A DNA stretch of 64,000 nt. Origin: Comamonadaceae bacterium. GTDB lineage: Bacteria; Pseudomonadota; Gammaproteobacteria; Burkholderiales; Burkholderiaceae_C. Shown here piece after piece: positions 19,798 to 27,946 of this stretch. A program made the position numbers and the translations under genes. The stretch lies in contig CANEVH010000002.1 of NCBI GenBank assembly GCA_947442105.1, forward strand, positions 34,979-98,978, in the 5' to 3' direction. The notes beneath the pieces are model-generated. The model was not told the origin of the DNA. It made no database searches and saw only the letters and a list, made by a program, of their open reading frames with translations. How positions within the stretch are numbered: position 1 is the stretch's first letter; each line of letters opens with the position of its first letter.

Positions 19798-20829
19798 ATG
19801 GGCGAGTTTGACCTGATACGCCGCTTCTTTACCCGCCCCACGCCGCGCGCAGTGCTGGGCGTGGGCGACGACTGCGCCCTCTTGCAAAGCGCGCCCGGCA
19901 TGCAAACAGCCATTTCCACCGACATGCTGGTGGCCGGTCGCCACTTCTTCGCTGACACCGACCCGCAGGCGCTGGGCCACAAAGCCTTGGCCGTCAACCT
20001 GAGCGACCTGGCCGCTTGCGGCGCGCGGCCCCTGGCCTTTACGCTGGCCCTGGCCTTGCCCGAGGCGAATGAGGCCTGGCTCGCGCCCTTTGCCCAAGGC
20101 CTGCTAGCGCTGGCCGACGCCCAGGGCTGCGAACTCATAGGCGGCGACACCACGCGCGGGCCGCTCACTATTTGCATCACCGTGTTGGGCGAAGTGCCCG
20201 CGCAGGGCCGCACAGCGCTGGCGACAAGCAGCGCTTTGCTGCGCAGCGGCGCGCAGGCGGGTGACGATATCTATGTCAGCGGCACGCTGGGCGACGCGGC
20301 ACTGGCGCTGCGCGCTTTGCAAGGCACGCTGCTGCTGCCGCCCGAGGCCTTGGCGGCCGCGCGCGCGCGGCTGGAGCGCCCCGAGCCGCGCGTGGCGCTG
20401 GGCTTGGCCTTGCGTGGCGTGGCCAGCGCCTGCGCCGATGTGAGCGACGGCCTGTTAGGTGACCTGGGCCACATTCTGGAGCGCTCGGGCCTGGGCGCCG
20501 AGGTGGACCTGGACCGCGTGCTGCCCCTGCTGGCGGCGCGTGCCCATTTCGCAGAGGGCGTGGCGCAGTTTGACCAGCGCTATGGCATAGCTACCGCGCA
20601 GCAATGCGTGCTGGCCGGGGGCGACGATTACGAGCTGGTGTTTTGCGCCGCCCCCGCCCAACGCGCCGCCGTGGCGCAGGCCAGCGCGCACAGCGCCACG
20701 CCGGTCACGCGCATCGGCCAGATGCAAGCCGCGCCGGGCCTGCGCCTGGTGGACGGCCAGGGCCGCAGCGTGGCGCCGCAGTTTGCATCGTTTGACCATT
20801 TTTCTGCCCCCAAAGGCCAGCCCGCATGA
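19798..20829 (+). CDS. thiL: Thiamine-monophosphate kinase
   Basis: 343 aa, AIR-synthase/PurM superfamily. GEFDLIRRFF at the N-terminus, VGDDCALL (ATP/Mg site), STDMLVAGRHF, the GGDTTRGP loop and DVSDGLLGDLGH are intact. It phosphorylates thiamine monophosphate to thiamine diphosphate. The stop overlaps the pgpA start by 4 nt (ATGA), so thiL, pgpA and pncC form a translationally coupled set common in Burkholderiales. Confidence 0.95.
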   Translation: MGEFDLIRRFFTRPTPRAVLGVGDDCALLQSAPGMQTAISTDMLVAGRHFFADTDPQALGHKALAVNLSDLAACGARPLAFTLALALPEANEAWLAPFAQGLLALADAQGCELIGGDTTRGPLTICITVLGEVPAQGRTALATSSALLRSGAQAGDDIYVSGTLGDAALALRALQGTLLLPPEALAAARARLERPEPRVALGLALRGVASACADVSDGLLGDLGHILERSGLGAEVDLDRVLPLLAARAHFAEGVAQFDQRYGIATAQQCVLAGGDDYELVFCAAPAQRAAVAQASAHSATPVTRIGQMQAAPGLRLVDGQGRSVAPQFASFDHFSAPKGQPA

Positions 20830-21395
20830 CCGAAGCCCAAACCGTTCACCCCACCAACGCGGGAGCCACCCACTTTGCCGCGCGGCCCACGCTGCGCTTT
20901 TTGCTGGCGCACCCGGCGCACCTGCTGGCGTTGGGCTTTGGCTCGGGCCTGAGCCGTTTTGCGCCGGGCACCGTGGGCACGCTGTGGGCCTGGGTGGCGT
21001 TTTTGGCGCTGGCACCGTGGATGAACGATGCGCGCTGGGCGCTGTTGATTGCCGCCTCGGTGCCTATTGGCTGGTGGGCCAGCACCGTCACCGCGCGCCA
21101 TATGGGCGTGCTAGACCCCAGCAGCGTGGTGTGGGACGAGGTGGTGGCCTTTTGGCTGATCTTGTGGCTGGTCATGCCTACCGGCTTTTTGGGGCAGCTC
21201 GCAGCGTTTGCGCTGTTTCGGTTTTTTGACGCGGTCAAACCCGGCCCGGTGGGGTGGGCGGACCGCCTGTTCCATGGCGTGGACCCGTCAACTGACCGCT
21301 GGGCCTGGGCCAAGGCCGGCTGGGGCATCATGCTCGACGACCTGGTGGCCGCCGGTTGCACCTTGCTGGTGATTGCGCTGTGGCGGGCCTGGTGA
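20826..21395 (+). CDS. pgpA: Phosphatidylglycerophosphatase A
   Basis: 189 aa integral membrane protein with about four hydrophobic helices. LALGFGSGLSRFAPGTVGTLW is the family N-terminal motif, WDEVVAFW and FRFFDAVKPGP carry the conserved acidic and basic residues, and GWGIMLDDLVAA closes the family core. It dephosphorylates phosphatidylglycerol phosphate in phospholipid synthesis. Start overlaps the thiL stop; end overlaps a possible GTG of pncC. Confidence 0.94.
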   Translation: MTEAQTVHPTNAGATHFAARPTLRFLLAHPAHLLALGFGSGLSRFAPGTVGTLWAWVAFLALAPWMNDARWALLIAASVPIGWWASTVTARHMGVLDPSSVVWDEVVAFWLILWLVMPTGFLGQLAAFALFRFFDAVKPGPVGWADRLFHGVDPSTDRWAWAKAGWGIMLDDLVAAGCTLLVIALWRAW

Positions 21396-21406
21396 GCGCG
21401 CCCGCC

Positions 21407-22030
21407 ATGGCTGCCCCCTTGTCGCACGATGCCGAAGTCGCGGCCTTGGTCGAAGCGCTGGCGCAGCGCCTGCTGGCCCAGGGCTGGATGCTGGTCACGG
21501 CCGAGAGTTGCACCGGCGGCCTGATTGCCGCCGCCTGCACCGAGCTGGCGGGGTCGAGCCACTGGTTCGAGCGCGGTTTTGTCACCTATTCCAACGCCGC
21601 CAAGGCGCAAATGTTGGGTGTGGACGCGGCGCTGATTGCCGCACATGGCGCAGTCAGCGAGCCGGTAGCCCGCGCCATGGCGCAGGGCGCGGTGCAACAC
21701 GCCAGCGTTGCAGTGAGCTTGGCGGTGACCGGCGTGGCTGGCCCAGGCGGCGGCAGCGCCGATAAGCCGGTAGGCACCGTGTGGTTTGCCTGGGCGGTGC
21801 CGGACGCTGCGGCGACGGGCGCGCGCACGGACGCCCTAGCGCCCCAGCCGGTGCAGGGCCTGCACCTGCACCCGCACCTGCACAGCGAAGTGCAGCACTT
21901 TGCAGGCGACCGCGCGGCCGTGCGCCAGGCCACGGTGCGCCACAGCCTGCGCCGCTTGCTGGCACTGCTTCCCCTGATGCCACCTTTGCCACCCGTGCCC
22001 CCGCTGCTGTCAGGCGCTAAGGCGCCCTAG
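21407..22030 (+). CDS. pncC: Nicotinamide-nucleotide amidohydrolase (CinA C-terminal domain protein)
   Basis: 207 aa. WMLVTAESCTGGLIAA holds the catalytic Ser; GFVTYSNAAKAQMLGV and VTGVAGPGGGSADKPVGTV complete the CinA-C/PncC signature. It deamidates NMN in NAD recycling. There is no N-terminal CinA domain. ATG 21407 is used; a GTG at 21392 that overlaps the pgpA stop is an alternative. Last gene of thiL-pgpA-pncC. Its C-terminal about 15 residues are a Pro-rich extension. Confidence 0.92.
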   Translation: MAAPLSHDAEVAALVEALAQRLLAQGWMLVTAESCTGGLIAAACTELAGSSHWFERGFVTYSNAAKAQMLGVDAALIAAHGAVSEPVARAMAQGAVQHASVAVSLAVTGVAGPGGGSADKPVGTVWFAWAVPDAAATGARTDALAPQPVQGLHLHPHLHSEVQHFAGDRAAVRQATVRHSLRRLLALLPLMPPLPPVPPLLSGAKAP

Positions 22031-22063
22031 AGAGCCTCAAATTAAGAAAAGCACCGCGTGGAT

Positions 22064-22666
22064 ATGTTTCTGAGCGCCGACTTTGCCGCTGGGTTTGCCA
22101 CCAGCTTGGCGCTGATCGTGGCCATTGGCTCGCAAAACGCCTTTGTGCTGCGCCAAGGCATCTTGCGCCAGCATGTGGCGGCATTGGTGCTGTTTTGCGC
22201 GGCGTCGGACGCGCTGCTCATCGTGGCGGGCATTGCAGGGGCGGGGGCCTTGGTGCGTGGAAGCCCGCTGTTCATGGAAATCACCCGCATCGGCGGCGTG
22301 CTGTTTTTGACCACCTACGGCCTGCTGGCCGCGCGCCGGGCGCTGCAAGGTGGCGTGTTGCAGGCGGCAGACACACCGGGCCTAAGCCTGGGTGCGGCCT
22401 TGGCCAGCTGCTCTGCCTTCACCTTTCTCAACCCGCATGTTTACCTGGACACCGTGGTCTTGCTCGGCTCGGTGGCCAACCAACGCGGCGACGCGGGCCG
22501 CTGGTGGTTTGCCACGGGCGCGGCCCTGGCCAGCGCCGTGTGGTTTGCCGCCCTGGGTTTTGGCGCGCGCTGGCTGCAGCCGGTATTTGCACGTCCCCTG
22601 GCCTGGCGTGTGCTGGATGGCTTGATTGCCCTGACGATGTTTGCGCTGGCGGTGATGGTGTGGTGA
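22064..22666 (+). CDS. LysE/ArgO-family amino-acid exporter
   Basis: 200 aa, about six transmembrane helices. VAIGSQNAFVLRQGI near the N-terminus is the LysE/ArgO signature, and TFLNPHVYLDTVVLLGS is the second conserved loop. It would export arginine or lysine. An in-frame GTG two codons upstream (22058) is a possible alternative start. No LysG/ArgP regulator is adjacent. Confidence 0.9.
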   Translation: MFLSADFAAGFATSLALIVAIGSQNAFVLRQGILRQHVAALVLFCAASDALLIVAGIAGAGALVRGSPLFMEITRIGGVLFLTTYGLLAARRALQGGVLQAADTPGLSLGAALASCSAFTFLNPHVYLDTVVLLGSVANQRGDAGRWWFATGAALASAVWFAALGFGARWLQPVFARPLAWRVLDGLIALTMFALAVMVW

Positions 22667-22837
22667 AGCTGGGTGGCCCGTAGAACTTGCTTGCCCCAAT
22701 AAGCGGTTTAAGCCTATTGCAACAGAGCTGCTCCGATTTAGTTGTCGGCACTCGGTAGTGGCTCAAGATTGCGGCCCGCTGCTGCGCCTCAGTGATAGTT
22801 CACGCACACAGCACCAAATCACTGGGTCAGAGGCTGT

Positions 22838-22872
22838 CCACAATGGCGTCTTCCAGGCGGGCTTCGGTGTGG
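22838..22872 (-). repeat. Direct repeat A with HsdR N-terminus-like coding content
   Basis: 35 bp matching 24791-24825 at 32 positions, in the same orientation. On the minus strand it can encode NHTEARLEDAIVDSL before a stop, resembling the HTEA...E..IV..L start of type I restriction HsdR subunits. It begins directly behind the OLD gene stop codon and has no start codon of its own, so it reads as a gene remnant. Confidence 0.6.
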
Positions 22873-22885
22873 TTTTTCGTGGGCT

Positions 22886-24691
22886 CTATGTCGGCTCAGA
22901 AGCTTCCGAAAATTGCGCCGCAGATTTAAAAAGTTGATGCAGTAAATCCAGTTTCTCAGTGACCTCTGCGGGAATAGATTTTGCGTCCACCACGGATACC
23001 AGCCGGTGCAGCTCGCCTTTCTTGAGCAGCAAGCTGCCGCCCACGCGCGCAGACAAGCGCCTGAAAAATTCTTCAGCCAGACTGCTGAGTTTGATGCGCT
23101 GCGTTTTAGCCTCCCACACAATGCGCGCGGCCTGCGTCGGGGCTTGCTTACAGGCCTCAAAGTCTGCCTGGGTGCCGTCGAACACCTGCTCCAGCAGCAA
23201 GGCATCCATGACGTCTTCAATTTCCACTTGGTAGCCGCCAAAAAGCTCCAGCTCTGCAAAATGCTCCAGCGCATAGCGCCGCAGCACATCGGGCGTTACA
23301 AAGTAGTTCTCTGCTTCGTACCTGCGCCAATAAGTCAATTGCAAATTGCCTTCCACGCTGCCCTGCCGGTTGCGGCCGTCGTTATCGAGCACCGCCAAAC
23401 CTTGGAGCTGCGGCAGCAAATTGCACAGGCCTTTGAAATGGTCGTGGGGGGTAATGCCAAAGCCACCCTCTACCCGCTCCAACTCGCTGTCTAGCGACTT
23501 GTCTGGGTAGTTGTTCTGCACATAAAAGGAATTGATACGTTCGTCCCAAGCAGCGGCTACTGGGTGTTCCAGCCGCTGGGCCAAGGCACGCAGCATGTCC
23601 ACGTCGGTGCCGCCCTCCACATACAGCACATAGCCACGCTCGCGCGCCTTGATGTAGTGCTCTGCGCCAAAGTGTTTCAGGCTGTTGCGGATGTCTGGCT
23701 TGCGGGCTAGGTCATCGGCCCGACCGTCCATCAGAAGCGTCAAGTTGTTGTCTAGCGCCTCGTCCAGAATCACCTCTGAATGCGACGCCATTACTACTTG
23801 CGATTGGTTTTCTGCCGCAATGTCGCGCAGCAACACATACACCTGCTTTTGTCGCAATATCTCCAAGTGCGCATCGGGCTCATCCACCAGCAAGACGCTG
23901 CGTTTATGGGAATACAAATACGCAAAGATCAGCAGCATTTGCTGGAAACCGCGCCCGCTTGACGACACGTCCAGGGCCTCACGCACGCCCGACTGCTTGT
24001 AGCGCATCTCGATAGCGCCGCGCGTCGTTTCCTGTGGGGTTTCCAACTCAACGTTGAACAAGCGGCGCATCAGCTTCACGATGCGCTTCCAGTCGTCGGG
24101 CGTGTCTTTTGCCACCATCAAGCACAGGTTGCGCAGCACTTGGGCCGTCTGGCCCTGGCCCAAAAGCACATCAATGCGACCGGGTTGCAATATGGGCTCT
24201 TCCGTTTCCAGCCCTGACATGGGGTAGAGCAACTCCACATTGATCGAAGCGGCATATTTCATAAAGTCGAGATGGGCTACTACTGCGTCATCGGGCTTGC
24301 AATACACCAGTTCATCACCTTTGTTGGTAAAGCGCATCGGCAAGGCGATGACTTGCCCCCTGAATTCAATACCCACTGTAATAGTGAGCGGTATGTCTTT
24401 GGTGCCTGCGCGCACATTCGCGTTGTGCCAGAAGAACCGCGTACGACGCACCGGCACCGCCACAATGTTCAGCCGGTTCAGTGCCGTGGCCGTGCGCTCT
24501 TTGGCAGTCGAGTCCTTGCGCACGTCGTACCAGGTCTTGATCGCCTGCGACCACAGCGCCAGCGCCTGAATAGCACTGGTCTTGCCGCAATTGTTCGGAC
24601 CAATCAACACCGCCGGATGGTCCAGCTCAATGCGCTGCTTATCGCCAAAGCGTTTGAAGTTTTCTATTTCCAAATAGTGCAAAAGGCGCAT
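22886..24691 (-). CDS. OLD-family AAA ATPase with TOPRIM nuclease domain
   Basis: 601 aa, SMC-like ABC ATPase fused to a TOPRIM domain. Walker A GPNNCGKT (31-38), signature SSSGRGFQQ (243-251), Walker B LLVDEPDAH (267-275) and H-loop ASHSE (302-306) are intact; TOPRIM acidic residues are Glu359 (LYVEGGTD) and the DND at 436-438. OLD-family proteins act as phage-defence nucleases (P2 Old, GajA). No UvrD-like gajB partner or reverse transcriptase is adjacent, so this resembles a stand-alone class 1 OLD. It lies between two HsdR-like direct repeats, downstream of vapBC on the same strand. Target unknown. Confidence 0.87.
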   Translation of the reverse strand: MRLLHYLEIENFKRFGDKQRIELDHPAVLIGPNNCGKTSAIQALALWSQAIKTWYDVRKDSTAKERTATALNRLNIVAVPVRRTRFFWHNANVRAGTKDIPLTITVGIEFRGQVIALPMRFTNKGDELVYCKPDDAVVAHLDFMKYAASINVELLYPMSGLETEEPILQPGRIDVLLGQGQTAQVLRNLCLMVAKDTPDDWKRIVKLMRRLFNVELETPQETTRGAIEMRYKQSGVREALDVSSSGRGFQQMLLIFAYLYSHKRSVLLVDEPDAHLEILRQKQVYVLLRDIAAENQSQVVMASHSEVILDEALDNNLTLLMDGRADDLARKPDIRNSLKHFGAEHYIKARERGYVLYVEGGTDVDMLRALAQRLEHPVAAAWDERINSFYVQNNYPDKSLDSELERVEGGFGITPHDHFKGLCNLLPQLQGLAVLDNDGRNRQGSVEGNLQLTYWRRYEAENYFVTPDVLRRYALEHFAELELFGGYQVEIEDVMDALLLEQVFDGTQADFEACKQAPTQAARIVWEAKTQRIKLSSLAEEFFRRLSARVGGSLLLKKGELHRLVSVVDAKSIPAEVTEKLDLLHQLFKSAAQFSEASEPT

Positions 24692-24706
24692 GGCTCAGGT
24701 TCCGTT

Positions 24707-24838
24707 AATCCAATGCGGGCATTGTGGCGTGGCGCACCAGGCCCTGGCGGTCGCCCGCCGCCGCATAACTGCCCTGCGGCGTCAGGCTGGCCACAATGGC
24801 GCTCTCCAGGCGGGCTTCGGTGTGGCTTTCATGGGCAA
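24707..24838 (-). pseudogene. Short remnant resembling the HsdR N-terminus
   Basis: Between the OLD gene and vapC a minus-strand frame reads HTEARLESAIVASLTPQG, then about 25 more codons to a stop near 24707, and overlaps the vapC end. The opening matches the first residues of type I restriction endonuclease subunits (HsdR), where HTEAxxExxI is conserved, but nothing more of the enzyme follows. It includes direct repeat B. Family call is from motif memory and is tentative. Confidence 0.45.
24791..24825 (-). repeat. Direct repeat B with HsdR N-terminus-like coding content
   Basis: Partner of 22838-22872; the two copies bracket the OLD gene at a distance of about 1.95 kb and differ at three adjacent positions within the 35-bp core. 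Confidence 0.7.
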
Positions 24839-25224
24839 ATCAGCCGAGCGCCGGGAAAGTAGGTTGCATAGCGCGCCTTGTCTCGCGTCAGAAGCACCAA
24901 GCCTGCTTGCTGGGCGTGGGCGCCTATCAAAAAGTCGGGCAAGGGCGCTGTTTTCACCCCACCCCGCTGCCGATAGCGGCGATAGGCCTGGCCTGCGGTA
25001 AACAAGCAGGCCATGGGCAAATCGGCATACACCAAACCCAATCTGTCCATGGTGTCGTTCACGTCGGCTGGGGAAGTGGCTTGGTAGCTTAGTTCTGCAT
25101 AAATGATGGGGTTGATGCACAACTGGCCCCAATGGTTTGCGATCTGGGCAGACGACCAGTCGCTCCAAACCGGGTCGTTGTAGAGCACGTCGCAAATGAC
25201 CTTGGTGTCTACCAAGACCGCCAT
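24829..25224 (-). CDS. vapC: VapC-type PIN-domain toxin
   Basis: 131 aa PIN ribonuclease. The acidic site is present: Asp6 (LVDTK), Glu44 (YAELS), Asp97 (PDFLIGA) and Asp115 (TRDKARY). The usual DTN after the first Asp is DTK here, though Asp6 itself is kept. It starts 4 nt after the vapB stop. VapC toxins cleave tRNA or rRNA when freed from antitoxin; the target is not predictable here. Confidence 0.9.
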   Translation of the reverse strand: MAVLVDTKVICDVLYNDPVWSDWSSAQIANHWGQLCINPIIYAELSYQATSPADVNDTMDRLGLVYADLPMACLFTAGQAYRRYRQRGGVKTAPLPDFLIGAHAQQAGLVLLTRDKARYATYFPGARLICP

Positions 25225-25228
25225 GGGT

Positions 25229-25495
25229 TTAGTCCTCTCCCCGAAGTTCGCGCATCAGCGCATCCGTCGTTCCGCGTCCTTGCCACTTGCCGCGAATCGC
25301 GTTTACTGCCTGCATGGCCGCCGCGTTGGCGGTACCGTGCGTGGGGCTTTGGCCCGAAGTGTCCGCTTGCCTGACGGCTCGCGTCAGTATGTCGCGCGCC
25401 TCCGCCTCCATAGAGCGCTTGTGGCTTGCAGCCTGCATCCGCAACAGGTGTTTGACGGGCTCTTCTAGATTTCGAATGGTGAGGGTGGTGCTCAT
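25229..25495 (-). CDS. vapB: VapB/FitA-type ribbon-helix-helix antitoxin
   Basis: 88 aa. The N-terminal STTLTIRNLEEPVKHLL and the helix that follows form the ribbon-helix-helix typical of FitA-like antitoxins; residues beyond about 50 are the flexible toxin-wrapping tail. It precedes vapC by 4 nt and follows a strong sigma-70 promoter whose spacer holds a palindrome, consistent with autoregulation. Confidence 0.88.
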   Translation of the reverse strand: MSTTLTIRNLEEPVKHLLRMQAASHKRSMEAEARDILTRAVRQADTSGQSPTHGTANAAAMQAVNAIRGKWQGRGTTDALMRELRGED

Positions 25496-25501
25496 GAGAA
25501 A

Positions 25502-25530
25502 AGTGTAGGTATTGCTAGCACTGCTGTCAA
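25502..25530 (-). promoter_or_regulatory. Sigma-70 promoter and putative operator of vapBC
   Basis: On the minus strand TTGACA (25530-25525) and TACACT (25507-25502) are separated by exactly 17 nt, 6 nt upstream of the vapB ATG, which implies a very short leader. The spacer contains the palindrome TGCTAGCA (25513-25520), a likely binding site for the VapB dimer. Confidence 0.72.
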
Positions 25531-25744
25531 AGCTGGTGCATAAAGACAGGGCATCTTTACTTTAGTACCAGCAGAGAACCGCGTTGGATTCTAGGGTCGT
25601 GCTTTTGGGCCAGCGGCACGCCACTCCCGTTCGGGTCATGGCCTGGCTGGCGCCTCCAAGGCGAATAACAAACTTGTCATCAGTGCGATGGTATGGTGAC
25701 TGCGAGCGGCTCCCTGGCTGCCCCATCACAAAGAGGACCCCACC

Positions 25745-27367
25745 ATGCTGTTGAAGCTACTGAATTTCGTTTACCCCATGCGCTACCTCGCTTTCACGCT
25801 GTGCGTGCTGGGGTTTGTCGTTTCGCTCTGGGCGTGGGGCGATGGCGGTCACGTGGCGCCGGTGCTGGTGCTGGGCTATTTGGCGGGCACCGGCGTGCAC
25901 GACCTGCTGCAAACCAAGCGCTCGATTCTGCGCAACTACCCCGTCATTGGCCACCTGCGCTTTATGCTGGAATTCATCCGGCCCGAGATTCGGCAGTACT
26001 TTATTGAGAGCGATACCGAGGCTGCGCCCTTTTCGCGCGCGCAGCGCTCACTGGTCTACCAGCGCGCCAAAGGCGACTCGGACAAGCATCCGTTTGGCTC
26101 GCAGATGAACGCCTACGCCAAGGGCCATGAATGGATGACGCATTCGGTTGCCCCCAGCACCGTGGCTGGCCACGACTTTCGCATCACCATCGGCCCGGAC
26201 GCCGCGCAGCCCTACAGCGCCAGCGTGTTCAACATCTCGGCCATGAGCTTTGGTGCGTTAAGCGCCAACGCCATCCAGGCGCTTAACGCGGGCGCCCAGC
26301 GCGGCGGCTTTGCGCATGACACAGGCGAGGGCTCGATTTCGGTGCACCACCGCAAGCACGGTGGAGATTTGATTTGGGAGCTGGGTTCGGGCTACTTTGG
26401 TTGCCGCAACGACGACGGCAGCTTTAACGCCGACAAGTTCCAGGCCAACGCCTGCGACCCGCAGGTCAAGCTCATTGAAATCAAGCTCAGCCAGGGTGCC
26501 AAACCCGGCCACGGCGGTGTGCTGCCCGGCCCCAAGGTCACGGCCGAAATCGCCCATGCGCGCGGCGTGCCCGTGGGTGTGGACTGCGTGTCCCCGGCGT
26601 CCCACAGTGCCTTTGGCACGCCGCTCGAACTCATGCATTTCATCGCCCGGCTGCGCGAGCTCTCGGGCGGCAAACCCACCGGTTTTAAGCTGTGCGTCGG
26701 CCACCCCTGGGAGTGGTTTGCCATGGTCAAGGCCATGCTGGAGACTGGCATTACGCCCGACTTTATTGTGGTGGACGGCACCGAGGGCGGCACCGGTGCG
26801 GCGCCCTTGGAGTTCATCGACCACATGGGCACGCCTTTGCAGGAAGGGTTGATCTTGGTGCACAACACTTTGCGTGGCGCGGGCCTGCGCGAGCGCGTCA
26901 AGATCGGCTGCGCGGGCAAGGTCATCAACGCCTTTGACATTGCGCGCCTGATGGCGCTGGGCGCCGACTGGTGCAATAGCGCGCGCGGCTTTATGTTTGC
27001 GCTGGGCTGCCTGCAAGCGCAAACCTGCCACACCGGCAACTGCCCTACCGGCGTGGCTACGCAAGACAAGGTGCGACAGCAAGCGCTGGTGGTGAGCGAC
27101 AAGTCCGAGCGCGTGTACCACTTTCACCAGCAGACGCTGCACGCGCTTAAAGAGCTGGTGCAAGCCGCCGGGGTGCGGCACCCGTGCGAGATCACCGCCC
27201 ACCACATCGTGCGCCGCACCGACGACCACGCCGTGGCCAGCTTGGCGCAAGCGCTGTTGCAGGAGGTGCCGGTGGGGAGCTTGCTCGCAGACGACTTAAG
27301 GCCGCTACCCGAGCTGTACCAGCGCCATTGGGCGCACAGCCGGGCGCAGAGTTTTTCGCTGCCCTAA
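25745..27367 (+). CDS. FMN-binding glutamate-synthase-family protein (GltB central domain-like)
   Basis: 540 aa. One or two N-terminal membrane helices (residues 5-45) precede a glutamate-synthase FMN barrel: SAMSFGALSANAIQAL, GHGGVLPGPKVT, VVDGTEGGTGAAP and the iron-sulfur cysteines in QTCHTGNCPTGVATQ. No amidotransferase domain is present, so it is not a full glutamate synthase; such stand-alone proteins are of unsettled function. It starts at ATG 25745 with AGAGG upstream. It converges on rfaE2, with a palindrome between. Confidence 0.87.
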   Translation: MLLKLLNFVYPMRYLAFTLCVLGFVVSLWAWGDGGHVAPVLVLGYLAGTGVHDLLQTKRSILRNYPVIGHLRFMLEFIRPEIRQYFIESDTEAAPFSRAQRSLVYQRAKGDSDKHPFGSQMNAYAKGHEWMTHSVAPSTVAGHDFRITIGPDAAQPYSASVFNISAMSFGALSANAIQALNAGAQRGGFAHDTGEGSISVHHRKHGGDLIWELGSGYFGCRNDDGSFNADKFQANACDPQVKLIEIKLSQGAKPGHGGVLPGPKVTAEIAHARGVPVGVDCVSPASHSAFGTPLELMHFIARLRELSGGKPTGFKLCVGHPWEWFAMVKAMLETGITPDFIVVDGTEGGTGAAPLEFIDHMGTPLQEGLILVHNTLRGAGLRERVKIGCAGKVINAFDIARLMALGADWCNSARGFMFALGCLQAQTCHTGNCPTGVATQDKVRQQALVVSDKSERVYHFHQQTLHALKELVQAAGVRHPCEITAHHIVRRTDDHAVASLAQALLQEVPVGSLLADDLRPLPELYQRHWAHSRAQSFSLP

Positions 27368-27410
27368 AGCGGCTGGGGGGCCGCAGCGCTTGGGGTGTTT
27401 AAGGTGGAAG

Positions 27411-27447
27411 AACTTTCATGAGGGTGCTTTGCACCTTCATGAAAGTT
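27411..27447. repeat. Palindromic intergenic element, copy 1 (possible bidirectional terminator)
   Basis: Arms 27411-27427 and 27431-27447 pair over 17 bp with one G-T wobble and a TTT loop: AACTTTCATGA, then GGGTGC, the loop, and the complement. It overlaps the rfaE2 stop codon and separates convergent genes. Related elements occur at 46308-46348 and 48538-48578. Confidence 0.8.
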
Positions 27448-27946
27448 AACGTGGCTGGGCACGTATTTTTTTCAGCAAGGCAGTGGTGGAGTAGCCCGAC
27501 ACAAAAGGCAGCGCCAGCGCGTGGCCACCCCAAGACTCCACCAAGGCCGTCTCAGGCAGGCGCGCCATGTCGTAGTCGCCGCCTTTGACCAGAATATCAG
27601 GCCGAATTTCGCCAATCAGCACCTCGGGCGTGTCTTCGTCAAACCAGGTCACCAGGCTCACCGCCTCTTGCGCGGCCATGACGACGGCGCGGTCGTCTTG
27701 TGCGTTGAGCGGGCGGTCCTCGCCCTTGCCCAGGCGGCGCACCGAGGCGTCGGTGTTCAGCGCAACGATCAGGCTGGCGCCCAAGGCGCGCGCATGCGCC
27801 AGGTAGAGCACGTGGCCGCGGTGCAGCACGTCAAATACACCGTTGGTAAACACCCAGGGCCGGGGAAGTTGGGCCAACGACGCGGCCAAGTCGGCGCGCT
27901 GGCAAATTTTGCGCAGCAGCGCCGGTGCGGGGTAGCTGGCGCTCAC
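27446..27946 (-). CDS. rfaE2: D-glycero-beta-D-manno-heptose 1-phosphate adenylyltransferase (RfaE domain II)
   Basis: 166 aa nucleotidyltransferase: FTNGVFDVLHRGHVLYL carries the HxGH-type HRGH motif, LNTDASVRRLGKG and the ISS-like YSTTALLKKI are conserved. It makes ADP-heptose for the lipopolysaccharide core. It starts with GTG 27946, overlapping the stop of the ferritin-like gene (GTGA), so translation is coupled. The kinase domain (RfaE1) is a separate gene not in the window. Confidence 0.93.
   Translation of the reverse strand: MSASYPAPALLRKICQRADLAASLAQLPRPWVFTNGVFDVLHRGHVLYLAHARALGASLIVALNTDASVRRLGKGEDRPLNAQDDRAVVMAAQEAVSLVTWFDEDTPEVLIGEIRPDILVKGGDYDMARLPETALVESWGGHALALPFVSGYSTTALLKKIRAQPR

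Noticed and set aside
25531..25744. Gap between vapB and the GltB-like gene checked for a tRNA or small RNA
   Set aside because: No T-loop sequence, acceptor pairing or terminator could be found.
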